Source: Ardenticatenaceae bacterium
Lineage (GTDB): Bacteria; Chloroflexota; Anaerolineae; Promineifilales; Promineifilaceae
DNA: 64,000 nt
NCBI GenBank assembly: GCA_030065875.1
Contig: JASJCR010000008.1
Span: 16,833 to 80,832, forward strand
Reading direction: 5' to 3'
Shown here: positions 56,349-64,000 of the stretch, piece by piece
Numbering within the stretch: position 1 is the first letter of the stretch
Layout of the letters: every line of letters starts with the position of its first letter
Notes under the pieces: generated by a model
Databases searched by the model: none
What the model was told of the DNA's origin: nothing
What the model saw: the letters and a program-made list of their open reading frames with translations, nothing else
Made by a program: the position numbers and the translations under genes

Positions 56349-57445
56349 TGTTTGAATTCGAAATAACGGCTCAGGACGACAGCGGCGCGCGAACCGGCCT
56401 GTTTCATACGCCTCATGGCGTTTTAGAGACGCCGGTTTTTGCGCCGGTGGGAACGGCCGCCACGGTCAAGGCCCTGCAGCCGCGAGACCTGCGCGAGCTG
56501 GGTTCAACCCTCGTGCTTAGCAACACGTATCATCTGTACCTGCGGCCGGGTGACCAGTTGGTTCGCGATTTGGGGGGACTCCATCAATTTATGCAGTGGG
56601 ATGGCCCCATGTTGACCGACAGCGGTGGTTTTCAGGTGTTTAGCCTGAGCGACACCCGCAAAATCGATCAGGATGGGGTTACCTTTCAATCCCACATCGA
56701 CGGCTCGTATCATCGGTTTACACCGGAGAGCAGCGTGGCCATCCAGGAGAATTTGGGGGCCGACATCATCATGGCTTTTGATGAGTGCCCTCCGCCGCGT
56801 GATTATAATTATGTCAAGCAATCCCTGACCCGCACCCATCCCTGGCTGACGCGCTGTTTGGCCGCCAAAACCCGGCCGGACCAGGCGCTGTTTGGCATCG
56901 TCCAGGGCGGTATTTTTCGCGATTTACGTGAGGAAAGCGCCCGCTTCATGATCCCGCTTGATTTGCCGGGTTATGCCATTGGGGGGCTGGCCGTCGGAGA
57001 AAGCAAGGAGGAGATGTATGAGGTGCTCGAATGGCTGCAGCCGGTTTTACCCGCAAATAAACCGCGCTATCTGATGGGTGTCGGTGCGCCGGAAGATTTG
57101 GTGCACGCCGTGCTGCGCGGGGTAGATATTTTTGACTGTGTGCTCCCGACACGGCTAGCCCGTCACGGCACCGCCCTGGTACGCGGTGGCAGGCTGAATT
57201 TGCGCAACGCAAAATTTGCTCGGGATGAACGGCCGCTGGCCCCCGACAGCCCGGTCGCACAGTACAGCCGAGCCTATTTGCGCCACCTGGTAAAAGCCAA
57301 CGAAATTTTGGGGCACATCCTCTTATCTTTACATAATGTAGGGTTTCTGCATCAAATTATGGGCGAGATGCGTCAGGCAATTCGCAAGAATAACCTGCAA
57401 CAATGGGGGGCTGAGTTTTTAAAACCATACGGAAAAGAGTCCTGA
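56348..57445 (+). CDS. tgt: Queuine/preQ1 tRNA-ribosyltransferase
   Basis: MLTDSGGFQVFSLSDTRKI; DIIMAFDECPPP; GGLAVGESKEEMYEVL; GVDIFDCVLPTRLARHGTAL. Confidence 0.96.
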   Translation: MFEFEITAQDDSGARTGLFHTPHGVLETPVFAPVGTAATVKALQPRDLRELGSTLVLSNTYHLYLRPGDQLVRDLGGLHQFMQWDGPMLTDSGGFQVFSLSDTRKIDQDGVTFQSHIDGSYHRFTPESSVAIQENLGADIIMAFDECPPPRDYNYVKQSLTRTHPWLTRCLAAKTRPDQALFGIVQGGIFRDLREESARFMIPLDLPGYAIGGLAVGESKEEMYEVLEWLQPVLPANKPRYLMGVGAPEDLVHAVLRGVDIFDCVLPTRLARHGTALVRGGRLNLRNAKFARDERPLAPDSPVAQYSRAYLRHLVKANEILGHILLSLHNVGFLHQIMGEMRQAIRKNNLQQWGAEFLKPYGKES

Positions 57446-57525
57446 GTCCTAAGTGCTGAGTCCTGAGTCAAAAAGCTGAACATGATCGGCCACTCAGGAC
57501 CTTTAACTAAGGACTTAGGACTACT
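57437..57525. repeat. Inverted heptamer-repeat pair (GAGTCCT / AGGACTC-like)
   Basis: GAGTCCT GAGTCCT AAGTGCT GAGTCCT GAGTCAA ... CACTCAGGACCTTTAACTAAGGACTTAGGACT; overlaps tgt stop. Confidence 0.85.
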
Positions 57526-57553
57526 TCAACATTGTTCAGGTGACAACGAATTG

Positions 57554-58369
57554 ATGACCATTTTTGAAGCCCTCATCCTCGGCATCTTACAGGGTGCCAC
57601 TGAATTTTTGCCCGTCTCCAGCTCAGGCCACCTCGTCCTGATCCCCGCGGTCTTTAACCTACAGCCGGCCGGCCTGACCGCCGTGGCCATCGCCCATCAA
57701 GGGACGCTGCTAGCGGTTTTGCTCTACTTCTATAAAGATTTATGGCAAATTGTAACCGGTGTCCTGCGCGGTTTGGCTGATCGACGGCCGGTGGACAACC
57801 CCAACGCCAAATTGGGCTGGCTGATCGTCTTTGGTTCGATCCCGGCCGCTTTTCTGGGTTTGCTGTTTGAAGATTTTTTTGAAGAGCTCTTTGGCGAGCC
57901 AGCCTGGGCGGCCGGTTTTTTACTGGTTACTGCCGCCCTCTTGGTGATCGGTGAACGGATGCGCTCCGGGCACAAACCTCAGGAAGAGATGACCTGGCTC
58001 GACACGTTTATCATCGGCCTTTTTCAGGGGCTGGCCCTGTTTCCGGGCATATCCCGCAGCGGCAGCACCATTGTCGGGGGTCTGCTGCGCGGTTTTGATC
58101 GCTCGACGGCCGCTCGCTACAGCTTTCTGTTGGGGATTCCCGCAATTTTGGGTGCCGGCCTGCTTTCGATCCTCGACTTACTCACCGCTCCCGATCTGGC
58201 CACTCAAATTACCCCCCTCATCGTTGTTTTTGTGGCGGCGGCCGTCAGCGGATACGCCTGTATTCATTGGCTGCTGCAGTGGGTCAAAGTTCGCGGTTTG
58301 ATCCCTTTTGCCGTTTACTGCGCCCTGTTTGGCGTGTTTTACCTCGTTGTTTATGTGGCCCTTGGCTAA
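57554..58369 (+). CDS. uppP: Undecaprenyl-diphosphatase
   Basis: MTIFEALILGILQGATEFLPVSSSGHLVLIP; GLFQGLALFPGISRSGSTIVGGLLRG. Confidence 0.96.
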   Translation: MTIFEALILGILQGATEFLPVSSSGHLVLIPAVFNLQPAGLTAVAIAHQGTLLAVLLYFYKDLWQIVTGVLRGLADRRPVDNPNAKLGWLIVFGSIPAAFLGLLFEDFFEELFGEPAWAAGFLLVTAALLVIGERMRSGHKPQEEMTWLDTFIIGLFQGLALFPGISRSGSTIVGGLLRGFDRSTAARYSFLLGIPAILGAGLLSILDLLTAPDLATQITPLIVVFVAAAVSGYACIHWLLQWVKVRGLIPFAVYCALFGVFYLVVYVALG

Positions 58370-59165
58370 ACAAGCGATTTTTTGGCTGGCCATCGGGCTG
58401 ATCCTGGTCAGCTGCCAATTTGTCGAGCCGGAAATTCCGGCCGAACCCACCAAGTCGGTGCCGATCCACGTCTGGATCGGTGTCAGTTCAGATACCCCCT
58501 ATCTTGGCGAAGTAGCGGAAACCTTTGAAGCTGAGGGGGTCATTGTTCATGTGGTCAGCGCCCCGGCAGCTGATTTGGCTGATGATCTGACGGCCGGGCA
58601 AATCGACGCGGTTATCGGCCATGAGATACCTGAAGGGGCGGCATGGTTTAACCCGCTGGCGGTGGATGGGTTGAGCTTTGTCGTTCATCCGCAGAACCCG
58701 CTTGCCGGCATTGATCTGCAGCAGGCCCGACAGCTGCTAACCGGCCGCACGACCAACTGGTCGGAGTTGGGAAACCCGGCTCAAGCGGTCACTTTGATCG
58801 TTCGGGAGCGGGAAAGTGCCGGCCGCGTGCTGCTGGCTGACCAACTGCTGACCGGCCAGCCGGTGCCGGTAACCGCGCGTACCCTCACGTCAGATATCGC
58901 CCTGCGGAGCGAGGTGGCGGCCGATCCGTCAGCTCTGGGGATTATCTGGTTTGGGAATCAAAGTGAGGAAATTCGCCTGCTGGCGGTTGATGGGGTGGAG
59001 CCCTCTACACAAACGTTGGCTGAACAAACATCTCCGTTGACCGTCCCGATTTATTTCACTGCCGATGGTGAACCGCAGGGAGCCTTGCGGCTGCTGCTGT
59101 CGTGGCTGCAGGGCCCAGATGGGCAAACGCTCATCGGTGAGCGATACGGCCGGGTTGATCGTTAA
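58353..59165 (+). CDS. PstS-like substrate-binding lipoprotein
   Basis: Lipobox LILVSCQF; IDAVIGHEIPEGAAWFNPLAVDGLSFVVHPQNPLAGIDLQQARQLLTGRTTNWSEL. Confidence 0.78.
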   Translation: MWPLAKQAIFWLAIGLILVSCQFVEPEIPAEPTKSVPIHVWIGVSSDTPYLGEVAETFEAEGVIVHVVSAPAADLADDLTAGQIDAVIGHEIPEGAAWFNPLAVDGLSFVVHPQNPLAGIDLQQARQLLTGRTTNWSELGNPAQAVTLIVRERESAGRVLLADQLLTGQPVPVTARTLTSDIALRSEVAADPSALGIIWFGNQSEEIRLLAVDGVEPSTQTLAEQTSPLTVPIYFTADGEPQGALRLLLSWLQGPDGQTLIGERYGRVDR

Positions 59166-59260
59166 CATTAAACCGGGTTGCTGCATTGCCCTTCTTATGA
59201 ATAAGGCTGTGGAGAAGGCAAAATGCTGAAGAATGACCGGTTTTGTATTAAAATATTTAT

Positions 59261-61120
59261 ATGAGCGTGAACTTTGACTGGCAAATCGATGAAGACGAAC
59301 AGGAGTTGGGGCGTAAAAATAAACGCGGTCAACCTGGAAAAACGTGGCTGCGCTGGCTTTTTTTGGCCATGTGCACTGCGATTCTGATCGTTTGGGGATG
59401 GGGTCAATGGCAAATCATTCGGGAGCAGCAGCAAACGCGCCTGGCACTGCAAACGGTGGTTGATGAACAGGCCGCCTTTTGGCAAATTGGGGCCGTCGCT
59501 GAGTTTTTGGCTCAGGCACCTCCCAATGCGGTGTGGCAGGCCGATCAATTTCGGTCGGAAAATATCAACTTCTGGTTAGGGAACCCGCAGATTACCGATT
59601 TTGAACGCCAGGAAGGGGAGATTTGGGCCAACGCCACATGGGAACTGCCAGGCGGCGAGACACGACAGCGCGCCCTGTTCTTTGAGGAAAGGCCGAGCGG
59701 TATCGTTCTTCGCGACAGCGCCTATCAATTTTGGGGAATTCCTCGCCGAGAAGTGACCCCCTGGGGCACCATGCGGCTATATGAAGCGGACCGGGTATGG
59801 CGCGAAACATTTTTGACGGTTTTGCAGGAAGCTGCCCAATCCACCTGCGCGGCCGACTGCCCCCCGCTGAGTGTCGAGATTTCCAGCCGTTTTGCGGTCA
59901 AGGCCGATGTTTTTACCTGGCCATCGCCCCGCTTGTGGGGATTAGACGAGCAGGGAAACCCGCCTGTGGCTTACTGGCAGGGCTTGCGTCAGGCGGTTAC
60001 CAGTTATATGGCCCCGGCCGACATTACTTTTGCCGTCCCCGCCGGGCAGGTAAATCTTTATCAAGAGCTGGCCGCTGTTTACGAGACTGAAAGCGGCCGG
60101 CGAGTTGAAATTGTATCTCAGGACCAGTGGGCGGATCCGGCCGAAATGGTGGCTCAGGTTGATGGCGCGGCCATCACGCCTACGCTAGAGATGATTCAAA
60201 GCGGATCAATCCAGGAATTGACCGATTTGGCTTATTCGGACGGAGATTTTGATAACGCCGACTACTACGAGCAAATTTGGCAGGGCGGCTTTTGGCGTGA
60301 GAGGATGTGGATGCTTCCGCAAAGTGCCCGGCTGTCGCTCCTCTATGTTGATCGAGAGCTGTATCGGGCGTTTGAGCAACCTCTCCCAACGAACACGTGG
60401 ACATGGGATCAACTTTGGGCGGATTCAGAGGTATTTTTAGACGCCGGTCAGGTGACCTGGGCGCTGGCGACCCCCAACCAGGATTGGCTTTATTCGCTGG
60501 CCTACAATGCCGGAAATCGCTGTGTAGAGCGGGTGACGATTAACTGCAGCCCCCGCCTGCGGCAGCAGGATGTGGCGGCCGCCCTGGAGCAATTTGCCAT
60601 TTATCACGACCAGGTACCTCAATACAGCGGTCTTTCCGCCCGAGACGTGGCCATCGCCTATCAAAATGAAATTTCGCTGCAAACCCGCCGCTCTGCCGTG
60701 TGGGTTGATGAGCCACTCCAGTACGAACAAAATTTTCTTTCGCGAGCAGCCCGCGTTTTGCCTTACCCTGGCACAGGCGATTTCCCCGGCGTGACCCCGC
60801 TGTGGGTTGATGGGTATATCATCACCTCTGCGGCCGATTCTCCTCAAGCGGTTTGGGATTGGCTCACCTTTTTAAGCTACCGCTATCTGGTGCGCACATC
60901 GCGCCACATTCCGGCGCGGCCGTCGGTGGCGGCTGCGGTCGGGTATTGGGATGGCTTGCCAAAACCGTTGGCCGACACCATGATTGCCGGTTTCCCCTAC
61001 GCCCGGCCGGTTCTCCTGGCCGAGCGGGAAATTTTTACTGATGATTTGCTCGACCAGGTTGGTGAAGGGCAATTATCCCCCACCGAAGCGGCCGCCCAGT
61101 GTGAGTGGTGTATCAGATAG
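59261..61120 (+). CDS. Membrane-anchored extracellular solute-binding-like protein
   Basis: N-terminal TM (LFLAMCTAILIVWGWGQW); YQELAAVYETESGRRVEIVSQDQWADPAEMVAQ, NTWTWDQLWADSEVFLDAG. Confidence 0.78.
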   Translation: MSVNFDWQIDEDEQELGRKNKRGQPGKTWLRWLFLAMCTAILIVWGWGQWQIIREQQQTRLALQTVVDEQAAFWQIGAVAEFLAQAPPNAVWQADQFRSENINFWLGNPQITDFERQEGEIWANATWELPGGETRQRALFFEERPSGIVLRDSAYQFWGIPRREVTPWGTMRLYEADRVWRETFLTVLQEAAQSTCAADCPPLSVEISSRFAVKADVFTWPSPRLWGLDEQGNPPVAYWQGLRQAVTSYMAPADITFAVPAGQVNLYQELAAVYETESGRRVEIVSQDQWADPAEMVAQVDGAAITPTLEMIQSGSIQELTDLAYSDGDFDNADYYEQIWQGGFWRERMWMLPQSARLSLLYVDRELYRAFEQPLPTNTWTWDQLWADSEVFLDAGQVTWALATPNQDWLYSLAYNAGNRCVERVTINCSPRLRQQDVAAALEQFAIYHDQVPQYSGLSARDVAIAYQNEISLQTRRSAVWVDEPLQYEQNFLSRAARVLPYPGTGDFPGVTPLWVDGYIITSAADSPQAVWDWLTFLSYRYLVRTSRHIPARPSVAAAVGYWDGLPKPLADTMIAGFPYARPVLLAEREIFTDDLLDQVGEGQLSPTEAAAQCEWCIR

Positions 61121-61124
61121 GTGT

Positions 61125-61274
61125 TTAGCCACCAATAACCGGGGACATGATAATCCAGGCGATGAGTGTGCCGACCACGCCCATGGCTACGGCAACCCCG
61201 GCCGCGCACCCGCACCCCCCGGTGAGGCTCAGTAACCCCAACATTCCTGTACTGTTGTCTTGTTCTTCTTCCAT
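61125..61274 (-). CDS. Short 49-aa Gly/Cys-rich membrane miniprotein
   Basis: ATG 61274 to TAA 61125: MEEEQDNSTGMLGLLSLTGGCGCAAGVAVAMGVVGTLIAWIIMSPVIGG; AGAGG just upstream; below the ORF-track cutoff. Confidence 0.55.
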   Translation of the reverse strand: MEEEQDNSTGMLGLLSLTGGCGCAAGVAVAMGVVGTLIAWIIMSPVIGG

Positions 61275-61286
61275 AATACCTCTGTA

Positions 61287-61334
61287 AGACGACAGACCTC
61301 AGACTAGAGACCAGAGACTGGAGACCAGAGAAGG
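61287..61334. repeat. 7-bp tandem repeat (AGACNNN)
   Basis: AGACGAC AGACCTC AGACTAG AGACCAG AGACTGG AGACCAG AGAAGG. Confidence 0.9.
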
Positions 61335-61359
61335 ATCTGAGTGGTCGTCAAATTTTTAC

Positions 61360-63708
61360 TTAAAGTTTTTCCAGCTTGGCGATGCTTGCCGCCAGGCGCT
61401 TCACCCCGACATCGGAAAAGGCCACGGTCACTTCTTCATCGCTGCCGGTTAATTTGCTTGACATCACAATCCCGCTGCCAAATTTTACATGATGCACTTT
61501 GTCACCGGTGTGAAACGATAGTTCCGATTTTCGAGCAAGCGGTTCAAGCGCTTCCGGCATCTCTTCCGCCCGCGGTTTCGGCAGATTTTTTGGCGGAGGC
61601 ACGCTGGCCGTCACCCGTTTTTTCGGCCGTGAGCGATCATCTCCTTTAGCGCGCTGCCAGCTGCTACCCGACGAGCGGGAGGAACGGCCGCCGCCGGAGC
61701 GCGAGACGCGGCTTCTACTGCTGCCGCCACCGCTCCACGACCACTCGCTGACGCGAGCTTTGGTGGCCTGCCTCCGGGAGCGATTTGATTGAAAGCGACT
61801 ATCGACGAGATGTTCGGGAATGTCGTTCAAAAAGCGGGAGGGGGTACTTGTCTCCAGCCGCCCCCAGGCCATCCGCTGAAAAGCATACGACATGTACAAA
61901 CGGTCTTGAGCGCGGGTAATCCCGACATAGAAAAGACGGCGCTCTTCAGCCATTTCCTCCGGATCGGAGCTGCCGATCGAGCGGCTGTGGGGCAGCAGGC
62001 CATCTTCCAGCCCGACGATAAAGACCACCGGATACTCTAACCCTTTGGCTGCATGAAGGGTGAGCAGCGTTGCCCCTTCATTGCCATCGGTGAAGTCGGC
62101 ATCGGCCACGAGGGCGATCTCTTCAAGAAATTGATCCAGCGGCATTTCGGCCGCCAGCAGGGTCACGTTCCGGAACTCCATGACGTTGTCCCAGCGATCC
62201 TGCCCTTCCTGCGTCCCGTCGTTTAAATAACCGGTAAAGTTGATGTCTTCCAGAATCAGGTCGAGCAGTTCAACCAGCGGCATCTGATCCTTGAGATCAA
62301 ACCATTTGCGATAAAGCATGGCAAAAGAAAGCAGCGCCTTTAGCGCCCGGCCGCTCAGCGGAGATTGTTCCGGTTGGGCCGCCAGCTCGAGCAGTGCTTC
62401 ACCCGGCTGCCAACCGTTCCGCAACCCCCAATCGCGCAGCTGGTTAAAGGTTTTATCGCCGATGCTGCGGCGAGGAACGTTGATAATGCGCTTTAAGCTA
62501 AATTCATCTGCTGGATTGTGCAGCACGCGCAGGTAGGCGATGATATCCTTGATCTCCCGCCGGCCGTAGAAGCGGGTGGCCCCGACCAGCCGATAGGGGA
62601 TACCGGCGCGCACAAAAGCTTCTTCCATGACCCGGGATTGGGCGTTGGTGCGATACATGATGGCACAATCACCTGGAAGATAGCTGTCGAGGCGCAAATT
62701 TTGAATGGCGGTGATGACCATGTCCGCCTCTTCAAGATCGTTGTACGCCTCACGCACGATAATTTGATTCCCATCCTCGCGCGTGGTGAAAAGATCCTTG
62801 TGTACCCGGTTGGGATTTTGCTGGATGATCGCTTTGGCGCCGTCCAGGATGATCTGAGTCGAGCGATAATTTTGTTCGAGCAAAATTTCGGTGGGGTTGG
62901 GGAAATCTTGCCGAAAACGCATCAAGTTGCGCACGTCCGCTCCCCGCCATTTGTAAATTGATTGATCGGCGTCACCGACGATGAAGATGTTGTTATCGCC
63001 GATAAGCTGGCTAATGATGCCGTATTGGGTCAGGTTGGTGTCCTGAAACTCATCCACCAAAATGTGCTGGAAGCGCTGTTGATAGTTGAGGGCCACGTGT
63101 GGAGATTGTTCAAACATCGTGACCGTATTCATGAGCAGATCGTCAAAATCCATGGCGTTATTGGCGATCAAAATTTCCTGATAGCGACGATAAATCCGGC
63201 CGATTAATTCCCCCACATAATTGTTCGCTTCATACTCATCCGGCCGGATCAGGGCGCTCTTCGCCTGGCTGATCCCGCTGCGCATGTTGCTGGGATTAAA
63301 TTTTTTGGTATCGATGTTGAGGTCTTTCATCGCCTGTTCGACGGCCGATTTTTGGTCGTCCACATCAAAAATGACAAAATCACGCGTAAAATTGGGTAAA
63401 TTCTCGGCGACCTCACGACGCAAAATTCGGGCACAGGTGGCGTGAAAGGTCCCCACCTGCAGCCCCCGCAAATCTTCACCCAGGATTCCTTCGATCCGCT
63501 CGCGCATTTCTTTGGCGGCTTTATTGGTAAAGGTGACCGCCAGGATTTGCCACGGCCGGATCCCTTTTTCCTCGATTAGCCAGGCGATGCGGTGGGTTAA
63601 CACGCGAGTTTTGCCGGAGCCTGGACCGGCCAACACGATAACCGGACCATCTGGTGCGGTGACGGCGGCAACCTGCTGTTCATTTAAGCCAAGTAAGAGT
63701 TGATTCAT
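61360..63708 (-). CDS. UvrD/PcrA-family DNA helicase
   Basis: NEQQVAAVTAPDGPVIVLAGPGSGKTRVLTHRIAWL; DEFQDTN; VGDADQSIYKWRGAD; TLHAAKGLEYPVVFIVGLEDGLLPH. Confidence 0.95.
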   Translation of the reverse strand: MNQLLLGLNEQQVAAVTAPDGPVIVLAGPGSGKTRVLTHRIAWLIEEKGIRPWQILAVTFTNKAAKEMRERIEGILGEDLRGLQVGTFHATCARILRREVAENLPNFTRDFVIFDVDDQKSAVEQAMKDLNIDTKKFNPSNMRSGISQAKSALIRPDEYEANNYVGELIGRIYRRYQEILIANNAMDFDDLLMNTVTMFEQSPHVALNYQQRFQHILVDEFQDTNLTQYGIISQLIGDNNIFIVGDADQSIYKWRGADVRNLMRFRQDFPNPTEILLEQNYRSTQIILDGAKAIIQQNPNRVHKDLFTTREDGNQIIVREAYNDLEEADMVITAIQNLRLDSYLPGDCAIMYRTNAQSRVMEEAFVRAGIPYRLVGATRFYGRREIKDIIAYLRVLHNPADEFSLKRIINVPRRSIGDKTFNQLRDWGLRNGWQPGEALLELAAQPEQSPLSGRALKALLSFAMLYRKWFDLKDQMPLVELLDLILEDINFTGYLNDGTQEGQDRWDNVMEFRNVTLLAAEMPLDQFLEEIALVADADFTDGNEGATLLTLHAAKGLEYPVVFIVGLEDGLLPHSRSIGSSDPEEMAEERRLFYVGITRAQDRLYMSYAFQRMAWGRLETSTPSRFLNDIPEHLVDSRFQSNRSRRQATKARVSEWSWSGGGSSRSRVSRSGGGRSSRSSGSSWQRAKGDDRSRPKKRVTASVPPPKNLPKPRAEEMPEALEPLARKSELSFHTGDKVHHVKFGSGIVMSSKLTGSDEEVTVAFSDVGVKRLAASIAKLEKL

Positions 63709-63843
63709 AGGGGGAACCTCACGGCCAACTATACCGAATGATGGGGGAGAATCCAAGGAAATTTACGATTATTCGATTAATCGATTGATTCGATTAGCCG
63801 ATTTGTTCGATTATGCGATTGAGCCGAAAGGGGCGAAAAAAAC

Positions 63844-63872
63844 TTGACATAAAGTGAGGTAAGATTTATATT
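63844..63872 (+). promoter_or_regulatory. Near-consensus promoter directed out of right edge
   Basis: TTGACA (63844-63849), 17 bp, TATATT (63867-63872). Confidence 0.65.
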
Positions 63873-63886
63873 TTTTGAAGTTGGGA

Positions 63887-63970
63887 TCGAACCAATCGAA
63901 CCAATCGAACCAATCGAACCAATCGAACCAATCGAACCAATCGAACCAATCGAACCAATCGAACCAATCG
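63887..63970 (+). repeat. 9-bp tandem repeat TCGAACCAA, 9 exact copies plus partial
   Basis: (TCGAACCAA)9 then TCGAAAATC. Confidence 0.97.
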
Positions 63971-64000
63971 AAAATCATCTATATGTGACATCTGACCCCT

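Noticed and set aside
63887-63970. CRISPR-like array
   Set aside because: Contiguous 9-bp units without spacers; likewise the heptamer arrays have no spacers. No cas genes seen.
1-64000. tRNA, rRNA, transposase, prophage, toxin-antitoxin or restriction system
   Set aside because: None recognised by inspection; short tRNA-like folds were not computed, so a missed tRNA is possible.

Overview
The window looks like ordinary chromosome from a Chloroflexota-like bacterium; this lineage guess rests on gene content and style, with no search done. I see no rRNA, tRNA, CRISPR array, transposase, phage or recognisable defence locus. About 45 protein genes are supportable. They include a multi-GAF sensor running off the left edge, a Fe/thiamine-type ABC transporter, an OmpR/PhoB-type two-component pair, proS, infC-rpmI-rplT, coaX, a ComM/YifB ATPase, a SulP/carbonic anhydrase pair, a MocR/decarboxylase/MFS cluster, lplA, azlCD, pfkA, tgt, uppP and a UvrD/PcrA helicase. 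Two gene groups stand out. (1) 25986-29853: coiled-coil protein, transmembrane protein with Thr/Pro stalk and SH3b, Ras-like GTPase and histidine kinase, a candidate signalling module. (2) 45718-54140: GT1 glycosyltransferase, CrtB, a CarH/LitR-type B12 regulator and a photolyase, a candidate light-response island. The most unusual non-coding signal is a set of degenerate tandem repeats, mostly with a 7-bp period (some 8-9 bp) and a different unit at each site. They fill many intergenic gaps, often as inverted pairs. One encodes the signal peptide of a lipoprotein and another forms essentially the whole predicted 5' leader of tgt. Other points are an infC gene with no ATG/GTG/TTG at the expected N-terminus (ATT start predicted), an L20 protein with a helix-hairpin-helix extension, a 4x11-bp GTAA-N7 operator-like array, and strong CGGCCG enrichment.
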